Origin: Incurvaria masculella
Lineage: Eukaryota; Arthropoda; Insecta; Lepidoptera; Incurvariidae
Assembly (NCBI GenBank): GCA_946894095.1
Contig: OX335651.1
Coordinates: forward strand, 3,618,501 to 3,682,500
Reading direction: 5' to 3'
DNA length: 64,000 nucleotides
Of the stretch, positions 34,823 to 44,499 are shown in pieces. The notes under the pieces were generated by a model. That model saw only the letters and a program-made list of their open reading frames with translations, made no database searches and was not told the origin of the DNA. Position numbers and translations under genes: made by a program. Numbering within the stretch: the first letter of the stretch is position 1; each line of letters begins with the position of its first letter.

Positions 34823-35114
34823 AGATTCTGTACCCAAAGGGTGCCAAACGGAACCCTATCACTAAGCCTCCGCTGTCCGTCCGTCTGGCACAGGGCTGTA
34901 TCTCATGAACCGTAATAAGTAGACAGCTGAAATTTTCACAGAATGTGTATTTATTTCTGTTGCCGCTATAACGACAAATAATACAAATAAAAAAAAAATA
35001 AAAAAAATTAAGAGGGGCTTACCACACAAGAAACGTGAATTCTTTGGGTTAAATCATGTATAATGGTACGGATCCCTTCGTGTGCGAGTCCGACTCGCAC
35101 TTGGCCGGTTTTTA
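34823..35114 (+). mobile_element. GGGTTCCG repeat, complete, right member of inverted pair
   Basis: Begins AGATTCTGTACCCAAAGGG and ends GCACTTGGCCGGTTTTT. Separated from the inverted partner by about 97 bp. Confidence 0.85.
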
Positions 35115-35427
35115 ATACAAGGATAAAGGTTAAATTGAGACGATGGTATATGATCGGATCCAAACCTACCAAAACTGTCTAGAAATATTTGAAATTACAT
35201 TTTGAATATGTTTCCTATAACATAGTTAGGTGTATTCTATCATAAACCGTTGTACCCTTTTAACTCCTATGTCCTGTTGTGTGGGTACCGGAACTTAAAC
35301 GGAATACCATACGTTCCAATGCGTTTTGCCCGTGCATGTCGTAAGAGACGAAGTAGGGATTTGATTTTCGTTCTTCGGATTCCACGTAAAACTATAGGCC
35401 CCTCTGCTTCCTCCTTAGATGGTCGGC

Positions 35428-35804
35428 AGTGCGATTACGCAAAATTTGAGGATGGTGCCGCGGTAGGTGTAGGTGCGCCCCCGTCATTTCTAAAGCGCGA
35501 TTACGAAGCCGTTTTTCATCCACCTACATCCAGCACGGACCAATCTGTGTCGACCATAGGTCAACTTTTGAAGTACTTGACTAGACGAGCAGACGAAATA
35601 GGCGTTTACCTCCCCGCATTTGACAGTTCTTTGCCGTTTCGTAATACCGATTCGACGCGAAATGTATTGAGTTGACCTAATTGCTGCGGGTAGCGCTGAG
35701 TGCCGCACCATTTGTGAATGCATCGATTTCGTAATCGCAAAAGCTGTCATATTGCTGTAAGTACAGCAACCTACACCCAATTGTGTGCTTCGTAATTGCA
35801 CTGC
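35428..35804. mobile_element. element with GCAGTGCGATTACGAAGC-type ends, 1
   Basis: Left end GCAGTGCGATTACGCAAAAT, right end GTGCTTCGTAATTGCACTGC. Internal GCGCGATTACGAAGCCG repeats the terminal motif. No coding evidence. Confidence 0.6.
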
Positions 35805-35820
35805 GGGTCTATCACTCCCG

Positions 35821-36040
35821 GCAGTGCGATTACGAAGCGCGACATGACGTGTAGGTGCCGCACCTACCCCAAATTGACAGCAAACGGACGGCTTCCGATT
35901 ACAAAATATGTCAGTTTTGGGTACTAACCGCCTTAATTTCGCACTTCGTAATCGCACTGCGGTTACCGGTGCTTCCATATCGCAATTTAGCTGTTAAAAA
36001 CAACCAACCTCCCTCGTTTTGTGCTTCGTAATCGCACTGC
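35821..36040. mobile_element. element with GCAGTGCGATTACGAAGC-type ends, 2
   Basis: Ends GCAGTGCGATTACGAAGC and GCTTCGTAATCGCACTGC are perfect inverted copies. A further internal copy of the terminal motif lies near 35940. Confidence 0.7.
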
Positions 36041-36284
36041 GGGTCGATCCTGTACAGGTTATTCCGGTTGTAAAGAGGAGTGCACTGACATCGTCGATCT
36101 TCGTGACTCACATTCCGACTCCACAAGTTCGGAACGACCTCCGGAATGAAGGGTTCAGCGGATTTGGAGATACCGCCAAAGGTACCCGGAGAATCCGCAA
36201 AAATCTGGTTATGATTAAACTCTCCGCAATACGTTCGCTCAGGAAACGCCTGTCTCCGCCTCATTGAATAGACGAATGGAGATT

Positions 36285-36400
36285 GCCCGTGTTTACCACC
36301 AGGTTCAATGTAGCTGGACAAAATAAGAAAGGTCCTAGCACGGCACCTAGTTCGTATGTGTTATTATTATGACAGTATATCCGTGCCGAAATGCATAAAA
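36285..36400 (+). repeat. SINE-A tail fragment
   Basis: GTTCAATGTAGCTGGACAAA and AGGTCCTAGCACGGCACCTAG match the SINE-A 3' body. Confidence 0.55.
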
Positions 36401-36476
36401 AAACGTAATCGTTGAGCACTTGACAATGTGCGAGAAGGGAGTGAGAACGAAATGCTAGAAAAAAAAAGACAGTACA

Positions 36477-36700
36477 CTATTCTAGGAATTCCATGCTAAG
36501 GGATCAGAAATATTTTTGGCCGAGAAAACAGCTTATATAGCAGTAGTCAAAGTGATTTTCTGGCCGGAAAATCTTGAATTTGTGAAATTACATTGCTCCG
36601 GAATCTTTCCGTCGAGAAAATGGCTTTGACATCCGCTCGTAAAATCTGTATTCTTGTACGAAAACTGTGCTGGTTCCTAAGTTTCGAATTCCTAGAATAG
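36477..36700. mobile_element. foldback MITE
   Basis: CTATTCTAGGAATTCC and the complementary right end GAATTCCTAGAATAG, with inner GATTTTCTGGCCGG and CTCCGGAATCTTTCC blocks that resemble the middle of 2931-3137. Confidence 0.65.
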
Positions 36701-36995
36701 GCCTGCCGAATTCATTTTTCAAATGTTCCTTCATGGCTAAATCAGATTTTATAATAAAATATTATCCTTATTATTAAAATACCTTTATCTTCAAAGCGAG
36801 TAACGACAAAACGATTGAAACCTATTTACGAAACGTAAAAAATGCATAACCCTTTAATTAAATTATTGTATATTAAGAATTAATTTACATGTCAGTTTTG
36901 GTTAGTTAAATAAAATATTTCAGGTAACTTTTCATACAAATTAAGTCCGATAACTGGGCAACCTTTTCTGCAATTTGATTTGTGTGACACTGGTC

Positions 36996-37160
36996 TTAGG
37001 GCCGAGTGCACGAAAGAACAAAAAATCAAAATCAACGTCAAAGTATGATCAAACACGTCACTTTGTGTGGACAGTATGGAAGTAACTTTATGCGGTTCAT
37101 TAAAAGTGACGTGTTTGAACATTGATTAACTCAGCCGTTTCTTCGTGCAACCGGGGCTTA
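36996..37160. mobile_element. foldback MITE (GTGCACGAA family), copy 2
   Basis: TTAGGGCCGAGTGCACGAAAG at left and TTCGTGCAACCGGGGCTTA at right. The core contains GATCAAACACGTCACTTTG and its inverted partner around AAAGTGACGTGTTTGAACA. Confidence 0.8.
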
Positions 37161-37820
37161 GACGCTTTGAATTCCGGGAACTGTAGTCATGACTAGAACC
37201 ATTAGCGTTGGTGCAAAATTAATGAGAACAAAAAACCTAAGCAAACTCTCATAAACTGTCGGGGTCACGAAAAGACGTAAGTAAGTACTTTATCTGATTT
37301 CGAACTTTTGCCCTAACGTACAAAAGAGCTCTCACGTCACCACGGCTTCAAAGGGAACAAGGGTTGGACGTGGGAATTCTTATTAACTACAGAAATATAT
37401 TATGCCTAATATTCCCAGAAAAGGGAGTCAACATTTTGTGTTCCTCTGTTTTGTCAAACTGTCACAGAGCAACCCTTTATCACTTTTAGAATTATTAATG
37501 GAAACAAAAAGTATTCTATTAATATTAATATTCTATTAATAGTATTCTACTAAGGTATGCTTTGTTGCCAAAATGTAATATAATTTATTTTCTATTTTTT
37601 CTCATCTACAGAAATATCGGGCAGGTATCGATGGCATTAGCACATACACACCCGGATCTTAGGTAACTATATACATTTTGAGACATGGGAAAAGAAAACA
37701 ATATATACGTTCAATTTAAATTATATTTTTTTTAAATTATCCCCTTCGAATTCAATAAGCATGAACAACTACAAACGTTTTCGAAATCTGCGGAATCGCC
37801 CACGAGTAGTAGTGAGCAGT
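37161..37820. other. no gene recognised
   Basis: AT-rich with an ATTCTATTAATATT-type simple stretch near 37513. No supported feature. Confidence 0.4.
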
Positions 37821-37825
37821 TATGG

Positions 37826-37868
37826 GTTCAAATCCTCGCCCCGTTCATGGACACTTTCTTTTTTTTCT
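37826..37868 (+). repeat. SINE-A head fragment
   Basis: GGGTTCAAATCCTCGCCCCG (B box region) followed by TTCATGGACAC and a T run. It abuts the left edge of the retrotransposon, where a 5' LTR would be expected. Confidence 0.6.
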
Positions 37869-37911
37869 TAGAAAAAAACATGATTAATTTTCATTTAACG
37901 AACCCTACATC

Positions 37912-37923
37912 TGGCGCTCAATC
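37912..37923 (+). promoter_or_regulatory. candidate tRNA primer-binding site
   Basis: TGGCGCTCAATC, beginning with the TGG that pairs with a tRNA CCA end, lies two bases after a CA that could close a 5' LTR (37909). The matching tRNA was not identified. Confidence 0.4.
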
Positions 37924-38844
37924 TATAAAAATTTATTCCTATGCATCTGTGTGATCGGAGGATTTGAGAAAATATTTGATTTTTCCATCCTATATTTCCA
38001 TCTCGTCTAAATTTGGTGACTTTATTTCACCCCGCGTATATACGTACTATGTAATTTATATTTAGTACATATCACATTTGCCTTCGTGATTATGTACCGT
38101 GATCGGTGAATTTTTGCGTTTGCACTTTTCCTTTCTCCTGCGACTTATTAATTTTCGGAATTTAGTTCGGCAAATATCGTTTATGCGTTTTAATTTAATT
38201 GCGTGGTCACTTTGATCCGATGCGTATTTACATGCCAAATATCTATTGACATTGAATTGATAACAAAGAATGACAGCGTATGTCGTTTGACGTCCGCTTA
38301 TTACTCGTCGAATAATTTGGGCTATTCGTTTATACCTTTAATGTAAACAAAGGTGGGATATCTCAACTTTGTATTGCTGTTTGACACGAAACATATTGTG
38401 TATGGTTAATGAGATACTTATTCGATACATATGAAACAAGCACGAATGGTGACTATACACAAAATATTTTACAAACAAGGTGCCATGCCAGTTTGATTTT
38501 AAGACTTCATGTCTTAACTAAACTTGAACTGATTGTGCTATAACTTGATTAAAATAAATATAAACGGGGATTATGAACAAAATATTTTATTATCAAACTG
38601 ATATGCCAGGAGGTTCTTAGGACTTCAAGCTTTAATTGAGATTTATTTGATTATAGGTACTATATGTTACTTGGTAATTGAACACATATTAGACCAGCAA
38701 GCAACCTAATCATTTGCAAGCAAGGTGGCTTGCTTGGATATTTTAATTTTCACTTACTTTACGGATACTTTGGGACTTAGTCAATACATCTGAATAATAA
38801 TTTCAGATTTAGAAGTTTTTCGGAAATTTTAAAAAACAAACAAT
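37924..38844 (+). other. retrotransposon 5' leader
   Basis: About 920 bp without open frames. An imperfect direct repeat of roughly 60 bp occurs at about 38458-38520 and 38576-38640 (both begin CAAAATATTTTA and continue to a TGCCAG and a GACTTCA motif). Confidence 0.5.
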
Positions 38845-40200
38845 ATGGCCAACTTAAACGACTCTGTCTTTATAGACATCGCAGAGGATCAAACTGAAAG
38901 CGTGAATGTACTAACCAGAAGTGGCAACAATTATGAAAACAATTTTTTTTCAATTGATAACGGAGACAAAGGTCAACAATCTTCATCTCCCATAGAACAC
39001 ATACAACCAAAAACAGAACTTCAGATCTTTAATAAACATTATTATAATTTGAGCTCTTGGAAATTAACCTTCAATGGCAAGACGGATGTTAGAGAATTTA
39101 TCGCCCGCGTAGAGGAACTCACGTATGCTCGGAATTCTAATTGGGACATTGTGTTAAGGTGTTTCATTGACTTATTAAGTGAAGAAACATTAAGATGGTA
39201 CCGAACCGTTCGGGAAAACATAAGGTCTTGGGAGGATTTAAAATCCGCGTTGCTATGCGAATACGATAACGCCGATTTTTCATTTGAAACTGAATTACAA
39301 ATAAGGAGTTTAAAACAAAAACCAGGTCAGAGATTATCTGATTTCATAATAAATATAAATGAACTATGCAATAAAATAAAAGGGCAGATTTCCGAAAGCG
39401 CTGCTTTCGAAATTATTACACACAACATGTTGCCTACCTATAAGCAGGCACTTATCTTTGGAAATGCAAAGAATATAAAAGAATTAAATGAATTCGGGAA
39501 AAATATTGAACGTTACGGGTTGATATTGGAAAAATTAACAGAAAACAAACCTCAAGTAAACAAATTAAATAAAAGCGTTGAGAAATTATCAGAGCAATCC
39601 GAGGAATGCTTAAAATGCAAAAATAAGGGCCATTCATTTAGAGCTTGCCCAAATATTTTAATTCCGATTTGTTTTACTTGCGGTCGTTTAAATGTGACAA
39701 CTGCTACCTGCTCAAAGTGTCAATCAAAGCAAGCTTCTACTTCTAAACAAAATGATAACATGGTAACACGGCCATTTAATACCGATGGGCGACAATCCGG
39801 CCAAGAAGATTTCGGAGATAAACAAAACCACTTTAACGACAATTCACAGACTCGAGACTACAACAACCAAAATAATTTTCAGGGTCCGCGCTTTAATAGA
39901 GCGAATACATACAACCAGTATCCGCCATATAGACATCAACAAAATTTTAACAATAATCATAATGCTTATAACCAGGCTCCGCATTACAGAACTCCACAAA
40001 ATTTTAACAATTACAATTATAATGCTTCCTCTAAACCATATCAAGGTCAATATTATAATTCGGAGCCTAATGTACCACGTTCTCGTTATAATCAACAACA
40101 ATCTTATTATCAGAACGAACGAATTGCAAAAGGGGATGGCAGTCATAATAATATGGTTAGGAAACCTCTGGCTATAGAAGAAATTCCAAAAAACGGTTAG
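38845..40200 (+). CDS. gag: retrotransposon Gag
   Basis: 451 residues; ATG in the context CAATATGG. Known role: the particle's structural polyprotein, binding element RNA. Residues about 60-200 fit the capsid-like retrotransposon Gag domain (W-x-L-x-F-x-G near the start, then RWYRTV and WEDLKSALL). A zinc knuckle follows: C255, C258, H263, C268 (spacing 2-4-4). A second one starting C276 has Val where His is expected, so it is probably non-functional. The C-terminal 150 residues are a repetitive Asn/Gln/Tyr/Arg-rich tail, unusual in length and possibly RNA-binding or phase-separating (inference). The ORF ends TAG at 40198, right after the slippery site. Confidence 0.9.
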   Translation: MANLNDSVFIDIAEDQTESVNVLTRSGNNYENNFFSIDNGDKGQQSSSPIEHIQPKTELQIFNKHYYNLSSWKLTFNGKTDVREFIARVEELTYARNSNWDIVLRCFIDLLSEETLRWYRTVRENIRSWEDLKSALLCEYDNADFSFETELQIRSLKQKPGQRLSDFIININELCNKIKGQISESAAFEIITHNMLPTYKQALIFGNAKNIKELNEFGKNIERYGLILEKLTENKPQVNKLNKSVEKLSEQSEECLKCKNKGHSFRACPNILIPICFTCGRLNVTTATCSKCQSKQASTSKQNDNMVTRPFNTDGRQSGQEDFGDKQNHFNDNSQTRDYNNQNNFQGPRFNRANTYNQYPPYRHQQNFNNNHNAYNQAPHYRTPQNFNNYNYNASSKPYQGQYYNSEPNVPRSRYNQQQSYYQNERIAKGDGSHNNMVRKPLAIEEIPKNG

Positions 40201-40261
40201 GCGCACCGGACTACGGTTCTCAAAAATTTATCACAAAATACCTAAACCCGGTGCGGATAAA
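40188..40261 (+). promoter_or_regulatory. -1 ribosomal frameshift signal with H-type pseudoknot
   Basis: Slippery heptamer A AAA AAC (40188-40194) is in the correct gag phase, one codon before the stop. After a 7-nt spacer, stem 1 is CGCACCGG (40202-40209) with CCGGTGCG (40248-40255), 8 perfect pairs. Stem 2 pairs TTTATC in the loop (40227-40232) with GATAAA (40256-40261), directly abutting stem 1. The protease frame is exactly -1 to gag and open from here. This matches the standard retroviral layout; pairing is predicted by eye, not folded by program. Confidence 0.85.
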
Positions 40262-41381
40262 CAGCAATGGTGATAAAAGACCTTACATACATTTTAAAAT
40301 TAAGGATCAAAATTTTAACGCGCTTCTTGATAGCGGTGCTGAAATGAATGTGATAGGAAATAACAGTGAATACAAATTTTTTTATTTAGGTTTTAAATTA
40401 CAAGAACCAAATATTACTTCGATTTTTACAGCTGATGGAAATAGACAACCAAGCATTGGTTCCATTTCATGTACGATCGTGGTGGATAATATGAGTATAC
40501 CACTTACATTTGAGATAATTCCAGGGGTAAAATCTGATTGCATACTGGGGACTGAATTTTGGGAGAAAAGTGGTCTTTCCAAAAGAATTGCGGGAATGAT
40601 AAATAAAAATTTTGTACATTCAGAACTTAAAAGTATATTAACTATTGGGACTACTTCAAAAGCAGTCGAGAAGATAAATGGTATTCTTTCCGAATTAAAA
40701 CAAATGAAATTGGAGATCGAGGATTATGTGGGAAAAATCTCAATGATAAGGTATAAAGAAATAGATGAGAAGCTAACAAAATTATTATTATCTCTTGATG
40801 CAATTCCTTGCGAAAATAATAGCAAATTAAAATTTACCAGGCGATCAGCCATTAGGGAAGTTCAAAAATCGATTGGTATTTTAGAGGGTAAAGGTTCTGA
40901 CAAGAAAATACTAAAATGCTCTGAACTAAATAAAATTGATACAGTGCACGCACAATTAGAGTTTTTAGTTAATAATATAACTAATTTCGATAATAATACA
41001 AGTGAGTACGCTTATCAAGTACTAAGGGAAAGGCTTGCCCATCTTTTATCGATTCTTGAGGGCATTATTTGTACAAGTGATGATTGTCTAAAACAAACAA
41101 AACATTCAGCCATATTAGGAGTACAAAAACATATTGCCGATGTAGATTATAAACAAAAAGCAAAACAAAATACGATATCTAGGAAACAATTAAATAATAT
41201 TAATGAAGAAACTAAGGAAATCAAAAATAAAATGGATAATAAGGTGGTAAATAAGATTCATAATAAACAACCTGTTGATTCACATTCAGAACCAGCTTTA
41301 GAACCGAAACCTGACGATAGTGAAATTAGTAACATACAAGAGAATATAGTACAATCGGAGTCAATTAAAAAAAAAATATAA
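40251..41381 (+). CDS. pol: Pol N-terminal part: protease plus two tandem BAG-like domains
   Basis: The listed start is only the first possible initiator codon (GTG); the frame is open upstream and is most likely entered by frameshift from gag. Residues 12-105: aspartic protease with the catalytic DSGA at 27-30 and ILGTEF at 98-103. Residues 137-214: BAG-like domain 1, with helix-2 motif EKLTKLLLSLDAI and helix-3 motif RRSAIREVQKSI. Residues 231-302: BAG-like domain 2 (RERLAHLLSILEGI; KHSAILGVQKHI). Known: BAG domains bind the Hsc70 ATPase domain. Positions equivalent to BAG1 E212, D222, R237 and Q245 are E173, D183, R197, Q205 in domain 1 and E260, E270, K284, Q292 in domain 2. A hydrophilic linker follows to the A10 run, where the frame is lost. 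Confidence 0.85.
   Translation: MRINSNGDKRPYIHFKIKDQNFNALLDSGAEMNVIGNNSEYKFFYLGFKLQEPNITSIFTADGNRQPSIGSISCTIVVDNMSIPLTFEIIPGVKSDCILGTEFWEKSGLSKRIAGMINKNFVHSELKSILTIGTTSKAVEKINGILSELKQMKLEIEDYVGKISMIRYKEIDEKLTKLLLSLDAIPCENNSKLKFTRRSAIREVQKSIGILEGKGSDKKILKCSELNKIDTVHAQLEFLVNNITNFDNNTSEYAYQVLRERLAHLLSILEGIICTSDDCLKQTKHSAILGVQKHIADVDYKQKAKQNTISRKQLNNINEETKEIKNKMDNKVVNKIHNKQPVDSHSEPALEPKPDDSEISNIQENIVQSESIKKKI
40659..40892 (+). other. BAG-like domain 1
   Basis: About 78 residues predicted as three helices: VEKINGILSELKQMKLEIED, then Y and G-K before helix 2 (IDEKLTKLLLSLD), then helix 3 (RRSAIREVQKSIGILE). The Y-x-x-I-x-E-x-L-T-K-x-L-L-x-L-D pattern and the R-x7-Q spacing are BAG hallmarks. I recognise this by pattern; no profile search was possible. 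Confidence 0.82.
40941..41156 (+). other. BAG-like domain 2
   Basis: About 72 residues, diverged from domain 1 but with the same order: LEFLVNNITNF, then Y-x-x-L-R-E-R-L (YQVLRERLAHLLSILE), then HSAILGVQKHIADVD. Contact positions keep charge (E, E, K, Q), so binding may survive, perhaps weaker (inference). Confidence 0.7.
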
Positions 41382-42396
41382 AAATAAAAATTGTATCTTA
41401 ACAAAGGAGGAATTAGAAATTTTAAACCAAATTACTGAAAAATTTGAATCGATTTCATTCGAAAAGAAAGGTTTAGGAAGGACTCATTTAATGGAATACG
41501 AAATAGAAACTATTGGTAAACCAAAAAAACAAAGATTTTATCGTATGTCTCCATATAAACAAAAACTAGTCGATAGTTTGATTGATGAGATGATTTCTAT
41601 GGATGTTCTAGAAGAGTCATCGTCTCCATGGGCTTCTCCAGTGTTAGTGGTTCCCAAAAGTGACGGATCTTCCAGATTATGTATTGATTCTAGAAAACTA
41701 AACTCAGTTACAAAGAAAGACAGTTATCCGCTCCCGCGGATAGACAATATATTAGACAATCTTAGAGATGCTAAATTTATATCATCAATTGATCTATCCA
41801 AAGCATTCTTGCAGTTACCACTAGCTGAGTCGGCTAAAGAAAAGACGGCTATAATTTCTCAAGGCAGAGGTCTTTTACAGTTCAAAACTGTCCCGTTCGG
41901 ATTGACTAACGCACCCCAAAATCTACAAAGGCTAATCGATTTTTTAATTGGCCCAGAGCTTGAGAACCATGTGTTCGGTTATCTGGATGACTTGATTATA
42001 ATAGCCAACAATTTCAAAGACCATATATTTTACTTAGATAAAGTATATGAAAGACTTAAATACGCGAATTTAACAGTTAATCTAAAAAAATGCGAATTTT
42101 TGAAAAGTGAATTAAAATATCTAGGATACATAGTCAATGAACATGGGTTACAGACCGATTCCTCTAAAGTAGAGTCTGTTGAAAAATTCCCTACTCCAAA
42201 AAATGTCAAAGATGTGAGAAGTTTTTTGGGGTTAGCGTCTTATTATAGGCGTTTTATCGACAACTTTTCGACTATTGCTGCTCCTCTTTCTAAATTAACT
42301 AGTGTTCTTATTGGAAAATCTAAGACCTTCGATTGGACAAATGAATGTGAAGTATCTTTTAATAAATTAAAGCAGGCTCTTATTACAGCCCCAGAG
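41382..42396 (+). pseudogene. pol: Pol middle part: reverse transcriptase, frame-shifted from protease
   Basis: The frame is open from before the A10 run at 41367-41376 (about 41374) to the stop at 42397; the first Met is at 41491. Just upstream it reads GLGRTHL, the usual Ty3/gypsy RT lead-in. Counting from that Met: catalytic D101 (SSIDLSKAF), D166 and D167 in YLDD, the PFGLTNAP motif at about 135-142, and the thumb/connection region (RSFLGLASYYRRFI). All RT catalytic residues are present. The frame lies +1 to protease, which a one-base change in the A run would explain. It ends just after LITAP, where RNase H should begin. Confidence 0.85.
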
Positions 42397-44002
42397 TAAT
42401 TACGGCATTGGCGCGGCTATTGTTCAATATGATGATTTAAATATGGAACACCCGATAGCGTACTTTTCGCGAACATTATCCAAGTGTGAACAGAGTTATT
42501 CTACAACAGAAAGAGAGTTACTGAGTATAGTCGAGGCCACAACTCATTTTAGGTATTACCTTGATGGTGTGCCTTTCACCGTAATAACTGATCATGAAAG
42601 TCTGAAATGGCTGTATAAATTAGAAAATCCTTCTGGTAGACTTGCCCGTTGGTCTACTCGATTATCACAGTTTGATTTTGAAATTATTCATAAAAAAGGC
42701 AAGTTTAATACGGTGCCGGATACACTTTCGCGCATAAAGTTAGATAACTTAACATTATTAGACTCTAATTCTTCAACAGATAAATGGTATAATAATATTG
42801 TTAATAATTTAGTAAAAAAACCTCTAAGTTTTCCTAACTTTAGACTAGAGGGAGATAAACTGTTTAGATATTGTAAACCAAAGTTCAGCCTAATGGATAC
42901 ATATTCTTGGAAAGAAGTAATTCCATTTGACCAAGTAAGGGACTTAGTCATAAAGAATCACGAAAATGCTTTGTCCGCACATCTAGGTCCATTTAAGTGT
43001 TTTAAACATCTACAATTAACCTACTATTGGCCGAATATGTATACTCTAATTAAGAAAATTTTAGCTGATTGCGAAATTTGCAAAGCATATAAAGCAAATA
43101 ACAAAATGCCACATGGCAAGATGACCTTTCAAAAGAGGGTTTATGCACCAATGCAAGTACTAAGTTTAGATATTGTAGGCCCATTACCCCGAGCATATTC
43201 AGGTCACGTTTACTTATTGACTGTAGTGGACATATTCTCAAAATACATATGGTTATGTCCTTTAAAAAAAGCCAATAGCTGTTCGATTAATAAGTTTGTA
43301 GAAAATAATATATTTTTAGTACATGGGGTGCCTCACACGTTGATTAGTGACAACGGTACTCCATTCGTCTCTAAAGAATTCAATGATCTGTTAAAGAAGT
43401 ACAATGTTCCTAAAATTTTTCGAAATTGTGTTTACTTCCCACAGAATAATGTTGTGGAAAGACATAATCGTACTATTGAAACAGCTATTGCATCCTATGT
43501 AGAAGGTGATCATCGTAATTGGACGAAACATTTGGTCCAAATCCAAACGGCAATCAACAGTCATGTCAGTATAGCGCATGGTTACTCCCCTCATCTGTTG
43601 ATGACAGGTAGAGAAATAATACTAGATGGTAGATTTCATCGATTTGCCAATTTTAGTTCTCTGGATGAATTATCTATAGAAGGACGCGATGAATGGTCAA
43701 CAAAGTTGAAATCGCTAGCTAATATCTTTCATAATGTTCAAACACATTTAACGAGCGCATATCAATCAAATGCGAAAAGATACAACTTAAGGCGTTCAGT
43801 AATACACTTTAAAGAAGGCGACATAGTCTGGCGTCGATCTCATGTGCAATCTGATGGAGCAAAGTTTTTTTCAAATAAACTATCTCCACGTTTTATTAAG
43901 TCAATCGTTTTAAAACGAAACTCTGAAAATACTTATTTGTTAGGGAATGTTGACGGAACAAGCGTGGGTATAATTCATGTCAGCGATATTATAAAAACCT
44001 AA
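42395..44002 (+). pseudogene. pol: Pol C-terminal part: truncated RNase H and integrase
   Basis: Open in a third frame from 42395 (SNYGIGAAIVQ) to the stop at 44000-44002; numbering here is from the Met at 42443. RNase H keeps the second acidic group (TERELL), D50 (ITDHES) and D93 (PDTLSR), but about 17 residues that normally precede SNYGIGA, including the first catalytic Asp, are missing. Integrase: zinc site H173, H180, C210, C213; catalytic D243, D303, E339, with exactly 35 residues between the last two (D,D35E). A GPY/F-like C-terminal module follows (LSPRFIKSIVLKRN). Integrase looks intact; the polyprotein as a whole does not. Confidence 0.88.
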
Positions 44003-44112
44003 TTAAACTATACAATAGTTTCCCTTTAAACGTTCCAAAATAAGGGTGTAATGTATATTTAATTTGGCTGCTATAACGTAGTGCTTTTTGTATAGCTCGT
44101 GTAGTTTAGATT

Positions 44113-44490
44113 ATATTAGTTTAGAATTAGTTTAATATTGAGTAATTAGTTGTATGCTAATTTATTCTAGTTTGTAAGCTCTGTGCTTAACCTTGTAAAT
44201 AATTACTCTTTAAGAAAAAAGGGTTTTACGTTATTCTTGACAATAATGTATGGATTAAAATACATATTGAGTACTCTCTTATACTCAAAAATTTTTGGGG
44301 AAGCAGCTTGCTCCATAGTGAACTCTTCTTAGAGAAAGGGAGGTTTACATTAACTTGTCTAGAATGTATTACTTAAATACATATTGAGTACATTCTTGTA
44401 CTCAAATTTGTTCTATTTTGGGTGGCTATTTGCTCACTCTTTTTGGCGTACACTTCTTAGGAAAAAGGAGGTCGTCTAATCTAGTCTATA
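44113..44490 (+). repeat. ~118-bp tandem repeats after integrase
   Basis: Units start near 44121 (weak), 44243 and 44361. Units 2 and 3 share AAATACATATTGAGTAC, a TTGTACTCAAA-like block and an end with a purine tract (AGAGAAAGGGAGG, AGGAAAAAGGAGG). Unit 1 ends AAGAAAAAAGGG. The purine tracts resemble polypurine tracts that prime plus-strand DNA. Confidence 0.6.
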
Positions 44491-44499
44491 TAATGAATA

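Noticed and set aside
39452..40206. Minus-strand and alternate-frame ORFs across gag
   Set aside because: Shadows of the gag coding frame, caused by its Asn/Tyr-rich AT-biased tail.
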